A DNA stretch of 28,097 nt from Eubacterium sp. CAG:841 (lineage in GTDB: Bacteria > Bacillota > Clostridia > Oscillospirales > CAG-272). Under the pieces are notes generated by a model. The model had not been told where the DNA came from. It was given only the letters and a program-made list of their open reading frames with translations, and ran no database searches. How positions within the stretch are numbered: the first letter of the stretch is position 1; every line of letters begins with the position of its first letter. Location of the stretch: the NCBI GenBank assembly GCA_000437375.1, contig FR898228.1, positions 1 through 28,097 of the forward strand, given 5' to 3'. Made by a program: the position numbers and the translations under genes. Of the stretch, positions 6,247 to 15,089 are shown piece after piece.

Positions 6247-8700
6247 TCATTTCAACTCTTCAAATGTATAGTATTCGTGATTTGCAAAAACTTCGGCGTA
6301 GGTGCCTTTTCTTGCACACAGAGTGACATACCTTATTCTGTAATTTTCTACCGTTTCGCCCGATGAGTTCTGAGACTGAACGATTTTTGCAAAAGCGTAT
6401 TTTGCAATATATTCAACGTTCGAAGGGATTATTATAAGCGAAAGCGACGAACCGGCGTCAACTATGCAGTATGCAGGCAGACGTTTTACATTTGAAGGAA
6501 TGGTCATTGTCTGTATTGCGGATCTACCCTGATATTTTATCAGAACGCCGTCGCCCGCAACAACGAAGTCGCCTTTCTGGTTTGCAAGCCATTTTGTTGA
6601 CTGGAATGCGTTTTCTCCTATATATATAACGCCTTTGGGAACCGAGAAATCATAAAGCTTGGTGCAGCCTGCGAAAGCTCCGGATGAGATAATGTTGAGC
6701 GTTGAAGGGAGCGAAAGCTTTGTAAGCTTCGTGCAGCCGGAGAATGCGCTTGATGAAATATATTCAGTGCCTTCTTCAAACGTTACCGTGTCAAGCATGG
6801 TGCAGTAAGCAAAAGCCATAGCTTCAACGGTTTTAACTCTTGCGGGAATTGTGACGTTTACAAGAGCATCACAGCCGTAAAACGCTCCTGCGGTTATTGA
6901 CGTGTCTTCCGAGCCTACATATATTCTTGTAAGACTACGGCATCCGTAGAATGCGCCCGAGCCTACTTTTTTAAGTCCCGGCAGCTCGCCCACATCCTTT
7001 ATAAGAACACAGTCGGTAAACGCCGAAGATGAGATCTCTTCAATATTTGACGGGAGCGTTACAGATGAAAGCTTCTTGCAGGATTCAAATGTACGTTCGG
7101 GAATAACGGTGAAGCCGTACTCAATTACCACGCTCTCTATTCCCGAAGCGGAGAACACGCCTATTCCAAGCGATTTGAGCGTTGCGGGAATGACCGCTTT
7201 TTTGAACTTTACGCACTTGCTGAACGCAAAGTCGCCGATAGATTCTATGGAGGGAGTTATCTCAAAGTCCTCAAGAAGGTCGCATGCAAAGAATGCATAT
7301 GCGCCAACGGACGTTATGTCTTTTGAAAACTCGATTTTTGAAAGTACAGTGCAGTTTGTGAACGCAAACGACGGAATGATCGTTATATGCGGAGCATAAA
7401 TGCTTTCAAGCGAAGAGCAGTTCTGGAAGACGAACGGACCTATCGTTCTTACGTTTTCAAGCTTTATGCTTTCAAGCGAAGAGCAATATCTGAAAGCGCA
7501 TGCTTCTATTTCCGTTGTAGCCGACGGAACTGTTATATCTGTGAGCTTTGTGCAGTAGTTGAACGCATACTGCGATATTTTCTTTACGCCGGACGGAATG
7601 TCTATTTTCTTTATTGCGCTGCATGAGTCGAACATGCCCGTCGGGATCTCTGTAAGAGAGGAGGGAAGCTTTACGCTTTCAAGCGAAGAGCAACCTCTGA
7701 AAAGGAAAGCGCCGATGTCGGTCACAGCTTCGGGGATCGTAACCGATTTAAGCGAGGTACAGTCAAGAAAAACATACGAGCCGAGCGTTTTGAGCGATTC
7801 GGGAAGGACGATCTCTTCAAGAGATTTACAGGAGTAGAATGCGTTTCCGCCGATTTCCGTTGTACCTTCGCTTATTACAAGCTTTTCAAGGCCTGTTATT
7901 CCGGCAAATGCGCCGCCCTTTATCTTTTTTACATGAGAAGGAACGGTGAACGCTCCGTCGTTTATTGCGGATGAAGATACGGGGAACATTTCAAGAACGC
8001 CGCCGTTTTCGCTGTAAAGCACGCCGTCCTCGGAAGAAAACTTTGTATTTCCGTTTTCAACCCAGAATGAGGTTATTCCCGAGCAACCGTAGAATGCGCC
8101 ATAGCCTATATCGGTAAGTGAGGCGGGAATTTCAACAGCGAATTTATTTCCGCTTGCGGTCGCACATCCTGCAAAAGCATAGCTTCCTATTGAAGTAAGC
8201 GAGCTTGCATCGGAAAAGTCGAGCGATACGGAGGTGCAATTCTGAAACGCGCTTGCACCGACGGTCTTTATGCTTTTTGCTATTTTGAATTCTTTAAGAG
8301 CGGTGCATCCGTAGAATGCGTCGTCGCCGATTTCCGTTATGTTACAGTTTCCGTGAAAGTTTATCTTTTCAAGCGAGGTGCAGCCCATAAATGCACCGGC
8401 ACCTATCTTTGTGACGGAAGAATATATTGTAACTTCTTTAAGTGTGGTGCTTGCGGCGAATACCGAGTCGCCTATTGCGCCGACGGCGTATTTGCCGTCT
8501 ATTCGGCTTATGGTTATAACGGTTTCGTCCGTGCCGGAGTAGGCAACTATCGTCGCCTTATTGTTTTCGTCCAGCGTGTATCTGTAAAGTCCGTTTTTGC
8601 TTGTCATGATCTTTTCGTCGGCGGCTGATACGCACAGCGCGGCGGCGCAGATCATAAAGCACGCTGCAAGTATGATGGAAATTATAGTTTTTCGCTTCAT
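6247..8700 (-). CDS. Secreted BspA-type leucine-rich repeat protein (LRR_5)
   Basis: Cell-surface or secreted protein of 817 residues, probably binding host or community partners; BspA-like proteins are known adhesins, but the ligand here is unknown. Residues 1-27 are a Sec signal peptide (MKRKTIISIILAACF...CVSAADE). The rest is ~26 copies of a ~23-residue LRR_5 unit of the form IGxxAFxxCxxLxxVxIPxxV, e.g. AFMGCTSL, AFYGCTAL, VFLDCTSL, AFSGCTKL, AFAGCTKL. No LPxTG, C-terminal helix, SLH or dockerin is visible, so how it stays on the cell is unclear. The last ~60 residues, after the final clear repeat, leave the pattern (SSGETVENYRIR...) and close the gene. Start ATG at 8700 has AGAAAGG upstream. 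Its promoter (8763-8791) separates it from the TSUP pair on the same strand. Confidence 0.93.
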   Translation of the reverse strand: MKRKTIISIILAACFMICAAALCVSAADEKIMTSKNGLYRYTLDENNKATIVAYSGTDETVITISRIDGKYAVGAIGDSVFAASTTLKEVTIYSSVTKIGAGAFMGCTSLEKINFHGNCNITEIGDDAFYGCTALKEFKIAKSIKTVGASAFQNCTSVSLDFSDASSLTSIGSYAFAGCATASGNKFAVEIPASLTDIGYGAFYGCSGITSFWVENGNTKFSSEDGVLYSENGGVLEMFPVSSSAINDGAFTVPSHVKKIKGGAFAGITGLEKLVISEGTTEIGGNAFYSCKSLEEIVLPESLKTLGSYVFLDCTSLKSVTIPEAVTDIGAFLFRGCSSLESVKLPSSLTEIPTGMFDSCSAIKKIDIPSGVKKISQYAFNYCTKLTDITVPSATTEIEACAFRYCSSLESIKLENVRTIGPFVFQNCSSLESIYAPHITIIPSFAFTNCTVLSKIEFSKDITSVGAYAFFACDLLEDFEITPSIESIGDFAFSKCVKFKKAVIPATLKSLGIGVFSASGIESVVIEYGFTVIPERTFESCKKLSSVTLPSNIEEISSSAFTDCVLIKDVGELPGLKKVGSGAFYGCRSLTRIYVGSEDTSITAGAFYGCDALVNVTIPARVKTVEAMAFAYCTMLDTVTFEEGTEYISSSAFSGCTKLTKLSLPSTLNIISSGAFAGCTKLYDFSVPKGVIYIGENAFQSTKWLANQKGDFVVAGDGVLIKYQGRSAIQTMTIPSNVKRLPAYCIVDAGSSLSLIIIPSNVEYIAKYAFAKIVQSQNSSGETVENYRIRYVTLCARKGTYAEVFANHEYYTFEELK

Positions 8701-8762
8701 TTTCGGTGCCTTTCTTTTTTATTGCCGTTTGATTTACAAAAAAAGAGGTTAAATCTTACAAT

Positions 8763-8791
8763 AGTATATCATAATAAAAGTATATTTGCAA
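8763..8791 (-). promoter_or_regulatory. Sigma-A promoter of the LRR protein gene
   Basis: On the minus strand, TTGCAA (8791-8786), a 17-bp spacer and TATACT (8768-8763). This lies 63-91 bases upstream of the ATG at 8700 and is surrounded by AT-rich sequence. Confidence 0.75.
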
Positions 8792-8828
8792 TAATAATCG
8801 GACTTTGTTTTGTAAAGTATTTTTGAAT

Positions 8829-9179
8829 TTAAAGCTTTTTAAGACTTTTAAGCCCGCAAAGAACGAGAAACGCGCCGAATAATTTGCGAAGAAGTGAAGG
8901 ACTTATGCTTTTGGCTATTGCAAGTCCGACAAACGCACCGATTATTCCGAATGCTCCGATGAAAATAACGGCAAGCGGATCGATGTTCCTTTTCTTTATG
9001 TGTATCGGCACGGCACTCGTTGCGCCTGCAATGAAAAACGAAAGGTTTATCCCCTGTGCGGCAAGTTGAGCCGTATCGCGCACAAGGGTGAGATAAATAA
9101 CAAGAAGTCCGCCGCCTCCTACGCCTGTGCCGGCGAGCGCGGAAGCGACGAAAGCTACGATGGCATCGAGTATTTTCAT
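8829..9179 (-). CDS. Half-size TauE/SafE (TSUP) membrane permease, second of a pair
   Basis: A 116-residue integral membrane protein with about four helices. The first helix carries the Gly-rich signature ALAGTGVGGGGLLVIYL typical of each half of TauE/SafE permeases, which export sulfite, sulfoacetate and other anions. The start ATG at 9179 is chosen because it forms an ATGA overlap with the stop of the upstream partner; the same frame stays open to 9335 but that stretch lies inside the partner gene and reads as non-protein. I see no separate ribosome binding site, so translation is probably coupled. Ordinary members have ~250 residues in one chain; 134 plus 116 equals that. It is either a natural two-gene system or a full-length gene split by a frameshift near 9176. 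The substrate is unknown. Confidence 0.82.
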   Translation of the reverse strand: MKILDAIVAFVASALAGTGVGGGGLLVIYLTLVRDTAQLAAQGINLSFFIAGATSAVPIHIKKRNIDPLAVIFIGAFGIIGAFVGLAIAKSISPSLLRKLFGAFLVLCGLKSLKKL

Positions 9180-9580
9180 AATTTTATCATCATGCTTATG
9201 CCCGCCCACACGACGAGCAGAGCAAAGATCAGTTTCATTGTTTTCGAGCTGAGTTTTTCGAGAAGGATAGCTCCGAGAACGCCGCCCGGCACGGCGGCAA
9301 GCATATAAAGGGCGCTGTCCGAAACAGAGAAACATCCGCTTGAAAGATAGAACAGAAGCGAGGCCATAGACATTATAACGGATGAGCAGAGCGTTATCGC
9401 AAAGATGTCCTTTGTACTGTATGAGCTGTCTTTAGCATATATTTTTGAAAGGAACAGGACGGTAAGTATTCCGCCTCCGGTGCCGAGAAGGCCGTTTACA
9501 ATGCCGGAAAGTATGCCTGCAAGGGCAAAAAGCATACTTCTTTTTTTCGCTTCCGAACGGAGTGCGATTTTTTCATTCAT
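9176..9580 (-). CDS. Half-size TauE/SafE (TSUP) membrane permease, first of a pair
   Basis: A 134-residue membrane protein with a charged N-terminus (MNEKIALRSEAKKR) and about four helices. Its first helix contains SGIVNGLLGTGGGILTVLF, the Gly-rich TSUP repeat motif, followed by a polar loop (KDSSYSTKDIFAI). Start ATG 9580 is preceded on the minus strand by AAGGAAAA, with somewhat long spacing. It overlaps the second half-gene by four bases (ATGA). The two products probably assemble into one pseudo-symmetric transporter, by analogy with the internal repeat of full-length TSUP proteins. It is divergent from uppP, with ~120 AT-rich bases between. The substrate cannot be inferred. Confidence 0.82.
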   Translation of the reverse strand: MNEKIALRSEAKKRSMLFALAGILSGIVNGLLGTGGGILTVLFLSKIYAKDSSYSTKDIFAITLCSSVIMSMASLLFYLSSGCFSVSDSALYMLAAVPGGVLGAILLEKLSSKTMKLIFALLVVWAGISMMIKL

Positions 9581-9606
9581 TTTATTTTTATTTTCCTTAT
9601 TTTCGG

Positions 9607-9635
9607 TTGTATTTTATTTTATTTTATGCTATAAT
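9607..9635 (+). promoter_or_regulatory. Probable sigma-A promoter of the uppP-ftsK operon
   Basis: TTGTAT (9607-9612), a 17-bp spacer and a perfect TATAAT (9630-9635). A second -10-like TATACT lies at 9644-9649 without a good -35. The uppP start is 65 bases downstream. Confidence 0.6.
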
Positions 9636-9700
9636 TACTTTGTTATACTGGCGGAATAATATTTCGCACCGCAAAGTGATATAGCGGTCTGGAGGATATT

Positions 9701-10519
9701 TTGACCTTAATTGAAGCTGTTGTTTGCGGAATAATTCAGGGCGCGGCGGAATTTCTGCCGATATCAAGCTCGGGACATCTTGCTCTTCTTCACGCGATGT
9801 TCGGGCTTACCGACCCCGAAAGCTGTGTAACGTTTGACGTTATGCTTCACCTCGCCACGCTTGCGGCGGTGATATGCGTCTATTCAAATGATATTTTTTC
9901 GCTTATAAAGGCGATATTCACAATGCCCGCAAAGCTTTTCACTGGAAGGGCTAAGGAGCTTTCAGGCGCGGAACGCTTTGCTCTATATATAATTATTGCT
10001 ACCGCTCCGCTGGGATTTGCGTTTTTTTTGGAGGACGCGGTAACCGGCATCGCGGCAAGCCCTAAGATTATCGGAATTGTGCTGATACTTAACGGTTTTA
10101 TGCTTCTGCTCGGAGACAGAGTGGGAAAAGGGAACAGATCTTCCGAAGAGCTCGGCGCGCCGAGAGCTCTTGCCGTAGGAGCGTTTCAGCTTGCGGCGAT
10201 AGTTCCCGGACTCTCGCGATCAGGCACAACGATAACGGGAGGACTTATATGCGGACTTGACCGCGGGCAGGCGGTGAGGTTTTCGTTTATAATGTCGGTG
10301 CCTGCAATAATCGGTGCAAACCTTGTACGTGCTGTGCGAATGGTCAGATCGCCTGTCGAATCCTCACAGCTCGGAGTTTACGCCGTGGGGATGGTATTTG
10401 CGGCGGTTACGGGATTTTTCGCATTGAAACTGCTGAGCTATATCGCCGAAAAAAAGAAGTTCGGAATATTTTCAATCTACTGCTTTGCCGTAGGAGGCGC
10501 GGCAGTGATATTCGGATAA
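9701..10519 (+). CDS. uppP: Undecaprenyl-diphosphatase UppP (BacA family)
   Basis: Removes a phosphate from undecaprenyl pyrophosphate to regenerate the lipid carrier for peptidoglycan and other wall polymers; in other bacteria it also confers bacitracin tolerance. It has 272 residues, the family length, with multiple helices. Diagnostic motifs: QGAAEFLPISSSGH (13-26), with the catalytic-region Glu17, and PGLSRSG (169-175), with Arg173. The start is TTG at 9701, placed by GGAGG at 9691-9695; no suitable ATG exists near the conserved N-terminus MTLIEAVVCGIIQG. It heads a long plus-strand run; ftsK follows after 32 bases. Confidence 0.95.
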   Translation: MTLIEAVVCGIIQGAAEFLPISSSGHLALLHAMFGLTDPESCVTFDVMLHLATLAAVICVYSNDIFSLIKAIFTMPAKLFTGRAKELSGAERFALYIIIATAPLGFAFFLEDAVTGIAASPKIIGIVLILNGFMLLLGDRVGKGNRSSEELGAPRALAVGAFQLAAIVPGLSRSGTTITGGLICGLDRGQAVRFSFIMSVPAIIGANLVRAVRMVRSPVESSQLGVYAVGMVFAAVTGFFALKLLSYIAEKKKFGIFSIYCFAVGGAAVIFG

Positions 10520-10551
10520 AAACAGGGAAGAAGAAAACGGAGGAAAATAAA

Positions 10552-13266
10552 TTGGCTGAAAAGAAAAATACATCGTCGAAAAACGATAAGCGCAAGAGCG
10601 CCGAATTTGTAGAGGAAGAGATCGATAAGAAAAGCAAACCGCAAAAGGAGAAAGTGCCTTCGGATCCTTCGTCTGTCGGGAATCAGATAAAAACGATAGT
10701 TTTGTTTGCCGTTGCGCTTTTTGTGGGAATATGCTTTATCTGGCGCGACAGCGTAGGTATTATAGGAAGATTTATATTTGAAGGACTTTTCGGAATATTC
10801 GGCGGTTCGGCAATACTTGTGCCGTTGCTTTTGCTCAATCACGCCATATTTCATAAGCGCGACGTTGAAAGCGGCGCGGTAAGATATAAATGGAGTTTTT
10901 CAGTACTTACCGTATTTTTGCTTTCGATGACAGTTCACTCCATACTCGGTCTTTGCAAAAAGGTCACTCCCGACGAAACGGTGGGAAGCCTTTTTGAAAA
11001 CGGAAAGGCACTTGTCGGCGGAGGCGCCGTCGGAGGCGTGTGCGCAAACTTCCTTTCCAAAGGAATAGGCTATATAGGCGTACTTATTTTCTCGCTTGTG
11101 TTCTTTATTATACTTTCGATATTCCTTTTCGGATTTACTCCCGCAATGTTCTGGGAAAGAGCAAAGTTCTACGCCGTTCGCAAAATGGAACGTCGTGAGG
11201 AAAACAAAGGCAGAAAAAAGGAGGCAAAGAAAGTTTCCGAAAAGGAAACCAAAATGCCTGTCAGCCGTCCGGGGGACAATGATGAAAATCCTGTTGCAAC
11301 CGAAAGAACTCCGCGCCGGCGTGGCGAAATAGACGACGATATATTCTACGATTCGGACGATCTGTTCTCGGGTAACGAAAAAGATGCTGCGCCCGGAGGC
11401 AAAAAGTCAAAGAACGAAGATAATATTTACGATATTTACGATATTGACGAAAAGCCCGCGACAAAGAAAAATGTCCGCACGGAAATAATCGTTCCGGTTG
11501 AAACAATGAAAAACGACGACGATGACGACTACGGCCTCGATTCGATATTCAATGTTCCGGAAAGCGAGGAGGCGAAGGAAAAATTCTCGCGCAGAAAAGA
11601 CGATTATTATGACCCCGACGAGTCGGAGGCACAGGCTGAAATAAAAGTAAAAAAGGAAACGCTGACTCCGAAGCGGCAGAGACCGGCAAGAGAGCCGAAG
11701 TCCGCTGCGATAGAGCTTCCGCCGGCGGCGCCCGAAAAGCCAGATTATATTTTCCCGCCGATAGATTTGCTGCCGTATAAGGAGCAGACAAGCGGCGACT
11801 CTCAGAGCGAAATGACGATAAGCGCACAGAAGATAGTCGATACACTCGAAAACTTCAACATTCATACACGCGTTGTGGGGATTTCGCGCGGACCTGCCGT
11901 AACAAGATACGAGATTGCGCCTGAAATGGGAACAAAGGTCTCTGCTATAATAAATCGTTCGGACGACGTATCGCTCAGCCTTGCTTCAACAGTGCGTATT
12001 TCGGGCGTTATCCCCGGAAAGAGCGCAATCGGCATAGAAGTGCCGAACAAGAACGTTTCGATTGTTTACCTGCGCTCGCTTATTGACAGCGACGAATTCA
12101 GAAATGCCAAGAGCAAGGTAACTGCCGGACTCGGCGTTGACCTTGCGGGAACAAAAGTGTTTCTTGACGTTGCAAAGATGCCTCACCTGCTTATCGCGGG
12201 CGCAACGGGCATGGGTAAATCGGTATGTATGAACTCGCTTATAGTAAGTATTCTTTACAAGGCGAGACCTGACGAGGTGAAATTCATATTCATAGATCCC
12301 AAAAAAGTTGAGTTCAGTATGTATAACGGAATACCGCATTTGCTTGTTCCCGTTGTGTTCGACCCGAAGAAAGCAGCCGGTGCACTTCACTGGGCGGTGA
12401 CGGAAATGGAACGCAGATACGATATTCTTGAGGCTACGGGAAAGAGAAATCTTGCCCAGTACAACGAAGCGACAAAGGATGATCCAAATGCCGAAAGACT
12501 TCCGCAGATAATTATAATTATAGACGAGCTTGCGGATCTTATGACGACAGCTCCCGACGATGTTGAGACATCGATAAACCGCATTGCGGCAAAGGCAAGA
12601 GCGGCGGGTATGCACCTGATAATCGGTACGCAGCGTCCGTCTGTCGACGTTATCACAGGTACGATAAAATCGAATATTCCTTCGCGTATCGCATGTAAGG
12701 TATCTTCACAGATAGACTCAAGAACGATACTTGATACAGCCGGCGCGGAAAAGCTGATAGGACGCGGCGATATGCTGTTCTCTCCCGTCGGTTCTATGTC
12801 ACCGACGCGTGTTCAGGGCGCATTTGTTGACGAAGCGGAAATAGAAAAGATAGTTTCGTTTATAAAAGAACACAGCGAGGAAAAGGAATATGACAGCAAG
12901 ATAGTCGACACCATAAACAAAGAAGCTGAACTTTGCGGAAAGAAGGGCAAGGCTCAGTCGAGCGCAGGTGACGACGGAGAGGGCGGCGACGAGCCCGAAG
13001 ACAATATGCTGAAAGCTGCAATCGAGCTTGCAATAGACGAAAAGAAAATATCCACATCTCTTATTCAGCGCAGACTTTCGCTCGGCTATGGCAGAGCCGC
13101 AAAGCTTATCGACGTTATGGAGCGCAGAGGAATAGTGAGTGCTCCCGACGGTCAGAAGCCGCGTTCGGTGCTTATCACGCGCGAGCAGTATTATGAAATG
13201 CAGATGAGAGACAGCGGAAAGACACACAATAATGACGAGGAGGATGAAGCTCCATGGGAAGACTGA
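10552..13266 (+). CDS. ftsK: DNA translocase FtsK/SpoIIIE
   Basis: Membrane-anchored, septum-located motor that pumps chromosomal DNA during division and/or sporulation. It has 904 residues. Residues 1-40 are charged. About four transmembrane helices span roughly 43-195. A long Asp/Glu/Lys-rich linker covers ~200-395 (e.g. NDDDDDYGLDS). The motor follows: DYIFPPIDLL, Walker A GATGMGKS (Gly550-Ser557), Walker B IIIIDELADL near 655, and the QRPSVDVITG segment. The C-terminal gamma winged helix (~825-890, LIQRRLSLGYGRAAKLIDVMERRGIV) reads DNA polarity sequences. The start is TTG at 10552 behind GGAGG at 10539-10543. Its last 13 bases overlap the thymidylate kinase gene. SpoIIIE and FtsK cannot be separated by sequence alone here. 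Confidence 0.96.
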   Translation: MAEKKNTSSKNDKRKSAEFVEEEIDKKSKPQKEKVPSDPSSVGNQIKTIVLFAVALFVGICFIWRDSVGIIGRFIFEGLFGIFGGSAILVPLLLLNHAIFHKRDVESGAVRYKWSFSVLTVFLLSMTVHSILGLCKKVTPDETVGSLFENGKALVGGGAVGGVCANFLSKGIGYIGVLIFSLVFFIILSIFLFGFTPAMFWERAKFYAVRKMERREENKGRKKEAKKVSEKETKMPVSRPGDNDENPVATERTPRRRGEIDDDIFYDSDDLFSGNEKDAAPGGKKSKNEDNIYDIYDIDEKPATKKNVRTEIIVPVETMKNDDDDDYGLDSIFNVPESEEAKEKFSRRKDDYYDPDESEAQAEIKVKKETLTPKRQRPAREPKSAAIELPPAAPEKPDYIFPPIDLLPYKEQTSGDSQSEMTISAQKIVDTLENFNIHTRVVGISRGPAVTRYEIAPEMGTKVSAIINRSDDVSLSLASTVRISGVIPGKSAIGIEVPNKNVSIVYLRSLIDSDEFRNAKSKVTAGLGVDLAGTKVFLDVAKMPHLLIAGATGMGKSVCMNSLIVSILYKARPDEVKFIFIDPKKVEFSMYNGIPHLLVPVVFDPKKAAGALHWAVTEMERRYDILEATGKRNLAQYNEATKDDPNAERLPQIIIIIDELADLMTTAPDDVETSINRIAAKARAAGMHLIIGTQRPSVDVITGTIKSNIPSRIACKVSSQIDSRTILDTAGAEKLIGRGDMLFSPVGSMSPTRVQGAFVDEAEIEKIVSFIKEHSEEKEYDSKIVDTINKEAELCGKKGKAQSSAGDDGEGGDEPEDNMLKAAIELAIDEKKISTSLIQRRLSLGYGRAAKLIDVMERRGIVSAPDGQKPRSVLITREQYYEMQMRDSGKTHNNDEEDEAPWED

Positions 13267-13928
13267 TAGTAATAGACGGGCTTGACGGCTCGGGAAAAAC
13301 AACGCAAAGCGAGCGACTGTATAATGAGCTTGTGGCTCAGGGGAAGAGTGTAAGGCTTATTTCTTTTCCGGATTATAAAAGCAAATCGTCAACGCTGGTA
13401 AAAATGTATCTCGGCGGCGAATTCGGCACGGATCCCGAATCCGTAAACGCCTACGCCGCGTCAACGTTTTACGCGGTTGACAGATACGCTTCTTTCAAAT
13501 GCGATTGGAAGGAGTTCTACGAAAACCCCGATTCGGTTGTAATTACGAACAGATATACAACATCAAATGCGGTGCATCAGCTTGAAAAGATAGACAGGGA
13601 AAAATGGGACGAATACCTTTCGTGGCTGTTTGATTTTGAATATAACAAGCTCGGAATACCTTCTCCCGATCTTGTTATGTTCCTTGAAATGAAGCCCGAT
13701 ATAGCGCTTGAGCTTGTAAAAAAGCGCAGTGCGGAAACAGGTCAGAAGCAAGACATTCACGAGCTTGATCCCGATTATATGCACAGAAGCTACAAAGCGG
13801 CGCTTTACGCCTGCGACAAGCTCGGCTGGAAGCGTATAATCTGCTCCGACGGGAAAGAGCCTTTGTCGGAGGATGAAATAGCGGCACTCGTGCTTGAACA
13901 GGCAACGATGCTGCTTGATATAGCTTAA
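13254..13928 (+). CDS. tmk: Thymidylate (dTMP) kinase
   Basis: Phosphorylates dTMP to dTDP for DNA synthesis. It has 224 residues. P-loop GLDGSGKTT spans 9-17; Asp11 and Arg of the DRYASF motif fit the family, followed by TNRYTTSN in the nucleoside-binding region and a LID-like stretch KKRSAETGQKQDIHE. The C-terminus (DGKEPLSEDEIAALV) matches the usual end. ATG 13254 lies inside ftsK, with AGGAGG at 13238-13243, which indicates coupled expression. Deoxynucleoside kinase relatives are the alternative but less likely given the P-loop context. The nearby DNA translocase and folate enzyme give a loose DNA/one-carbon theme. Confidence 0.9.
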   Translation: MGRLIVIDGLDGSGKTTQSERLYNELVAQGKSVRLISFPDYKSKSSTLVKMYLGGEFGTDPESVNAYAASTFYAVDRYASFKCDWKEFYENPDSVVITNRYTTSNAVHQLEKIDREKWDEYLSWLFDFEYNKLGIPSPDLVMFLEMKPDIALELVKKRSAETGQKQDIHELDPDYMHRSYKAALYACDKLGWKRIICSDGKEPLSEDEIAALVLEQATMLLDIA

Positions 13929-13947
13929 TGATTCGGAAGTGATATTT

Positions 13948-14496
13948 ATGAAAAAAGTAATACTGTTTTTTGCGGACGGTACAGAAGAAGTGGAAGCGCT
14001 TACGGCAGTTGATATACTCCGCAGAGCGGGTGCCGAAGTGACCGTTGCGGGACTCGGCGGGGTCGAAAGAACGGGTGCTCACGGTATAACCGTGAAAACG
14101 GATGTCGCAGCAGATGAGCTTTGCGGAAGCGAAGCCTTCGATATGGTCGTGCTCCCCGGCGGAATGCCGGGAACGACAAATCTCGGCGCATCGGAAAAGG
14201 TCAGGAATTTTATAATCCGTGCGGTAAATGAGGACAAATTTATAGGCGCGATATGCGCCGCACCGACAATTCTCGGCGGTATGGGGCTTCTTAAAAACAG
14301 GAGTGCGACCTGCTATCCCGGAATGGAAAGCGGTCTTGGCGGAGCTTTGTACACCGGCGGAGACGTTTGTCGCGACGGCAAAATAATAACGGGAGCGGGT
14401 GTCGGCGCGGCGGTGGAATTTTCACTTGCGCTGACAGAGGCTCTGTTCGGCTTTGAAACAGCCGGAAAAATAAGAAAAAGTATAGTGGCGGACTGA
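13948..14496 (+). CDS. DJ-1/PfpI family protein (YajL/ThiJ-like)
   Basis: Small cytoplasmic protein of the DJ-1 superfamily. Members have been reported to act as glyoxalase or protein/nucleotide deglycases, or as oxidative-stress chaperones; the exact role here is not shown. It has 182 residues. The nucleophile elbow GAICAAPTIL contains Cys103, and Glu16 in TEEVEA matches the conserved acidic partner of the cysteine. VLPGGMPG is also diagnostic. A GTG at 13939 in frame would add MIF, but GGAAG at 13935-13939 is correctly spaced only for ATG 13948, so that start is chosen. It lies 19 bases after tmk and 5 bases before the next gene. Confidence 0.9.
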   Translation: MKKVILFFADGTEEVEALTAVDILRRAGAEVTVAGLGGVERTGAHGITVKTDVAADELCGSEAFDMVVLPGGMPGTTNLGASEKVRNFIIRAVNEDKFIGAICAAPTILGGMGLLKNRSATCYPGMESGLGGALYTGGDVCRDGKIITGAGVGAAVEFSLALTEALFGFETAGKIRKSIVAD

Positions 14497-14501
14497 TAAT
14501 T

Positions 14502-15089
14502 ATGTATGAAATTCGTAAACACAAAACAGAAATAAGAGAATATTATATAGAAAAACGCCGTGCCCTTGAAGACACCGTAAAGGCGGAAAAGGATGCAAAG
14601 GTAAGCTCAAATGTCGTAGCCAGCGCAACGTATCGATATGCGGATATTCTTCTGCTTTACATGCCGAAGGCTGACGAAATAGACATAAAGCCCATTGCGC
14701 TTGCGGCGCTTGAAGCGGGGAAAAAGGTTGCTTTCCCCCGTTGCAATCCCGATGACAGGAGCATGGTTTTCCATTATGTCTCCTCGCTCGACGAGCTTGA
14801 AGAATCTACCTATGGACTTCTTGAGCCGAAAGAGGACGCAGAAGCTTTTGACAAAGCAGATTGCGAAAAGAAAAACGTTATATGTGTGATTCCCGGTATA
14901 GTTTATGATAAAAAGGGATATCGCATAGGCTACGGCGGCGGATATTATGACAGATATCTTTCTTCGTTCAAGGGGACGAAGGTAGGCGTTGCATATACCG
15001 ATTTTATTGCCAACTCCGTTCCGCACGGCCGTTTTGACCTTGCTGTGGACGTTCTCATAACCGAAAGAGGAATATATGCAAAAAAATAA
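14502..15089 (+). CDS. 5-formyltetrahydrofolate cyclo-ligase (MTHFS)
   Basis: ATP-dependent conversion of 5-formyl-THF to 5,10-methenyl-THF, recycling a stable folate by-product into the one-carbon pool (the enzyme called YqgN in Bacillus and Fau/YgfA in E. coli). It has 195 residues, near the family's length. The signature GYRIGYGGGYYDRYL lies at about residues 138-152, preceded by VIPGIVYDKK. The N-terminal Lys/Arg-rich helix (KTEIREYYIEKRRALE) is typical. ATG 14502 has only a weak upstream GGCGGA inside the previous gene's end, so coupling is likely. The last 14 bases overlap the CPBP protease gene. Confidence 0.93.
   Translation: MYEIRKHKTEIREYYIEKRRALEDTVKAEKDAKVSSNVVASATYRYADILLLYMPKADEIDIKPIALAALEAGKKVAFPRCNPDDRSMVFHYVSSLDELEESTYGLLEPKEDAEAFDKADCEKKNVICVIPGIVYDKKGYRIGYGGGYYDRYLSSFKGTKVGVAYTDFIANSVPHGRFDLAVDVLITERGIYAKK

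Noticed and set aside
9180..9335. N-terminal extension of the second TSUP half-gene
   Set aside because: It lies in the partner gene's coding sequence, reads as basic low-quality sequence, and ATG 9179 gives the classic ATGA overlap.
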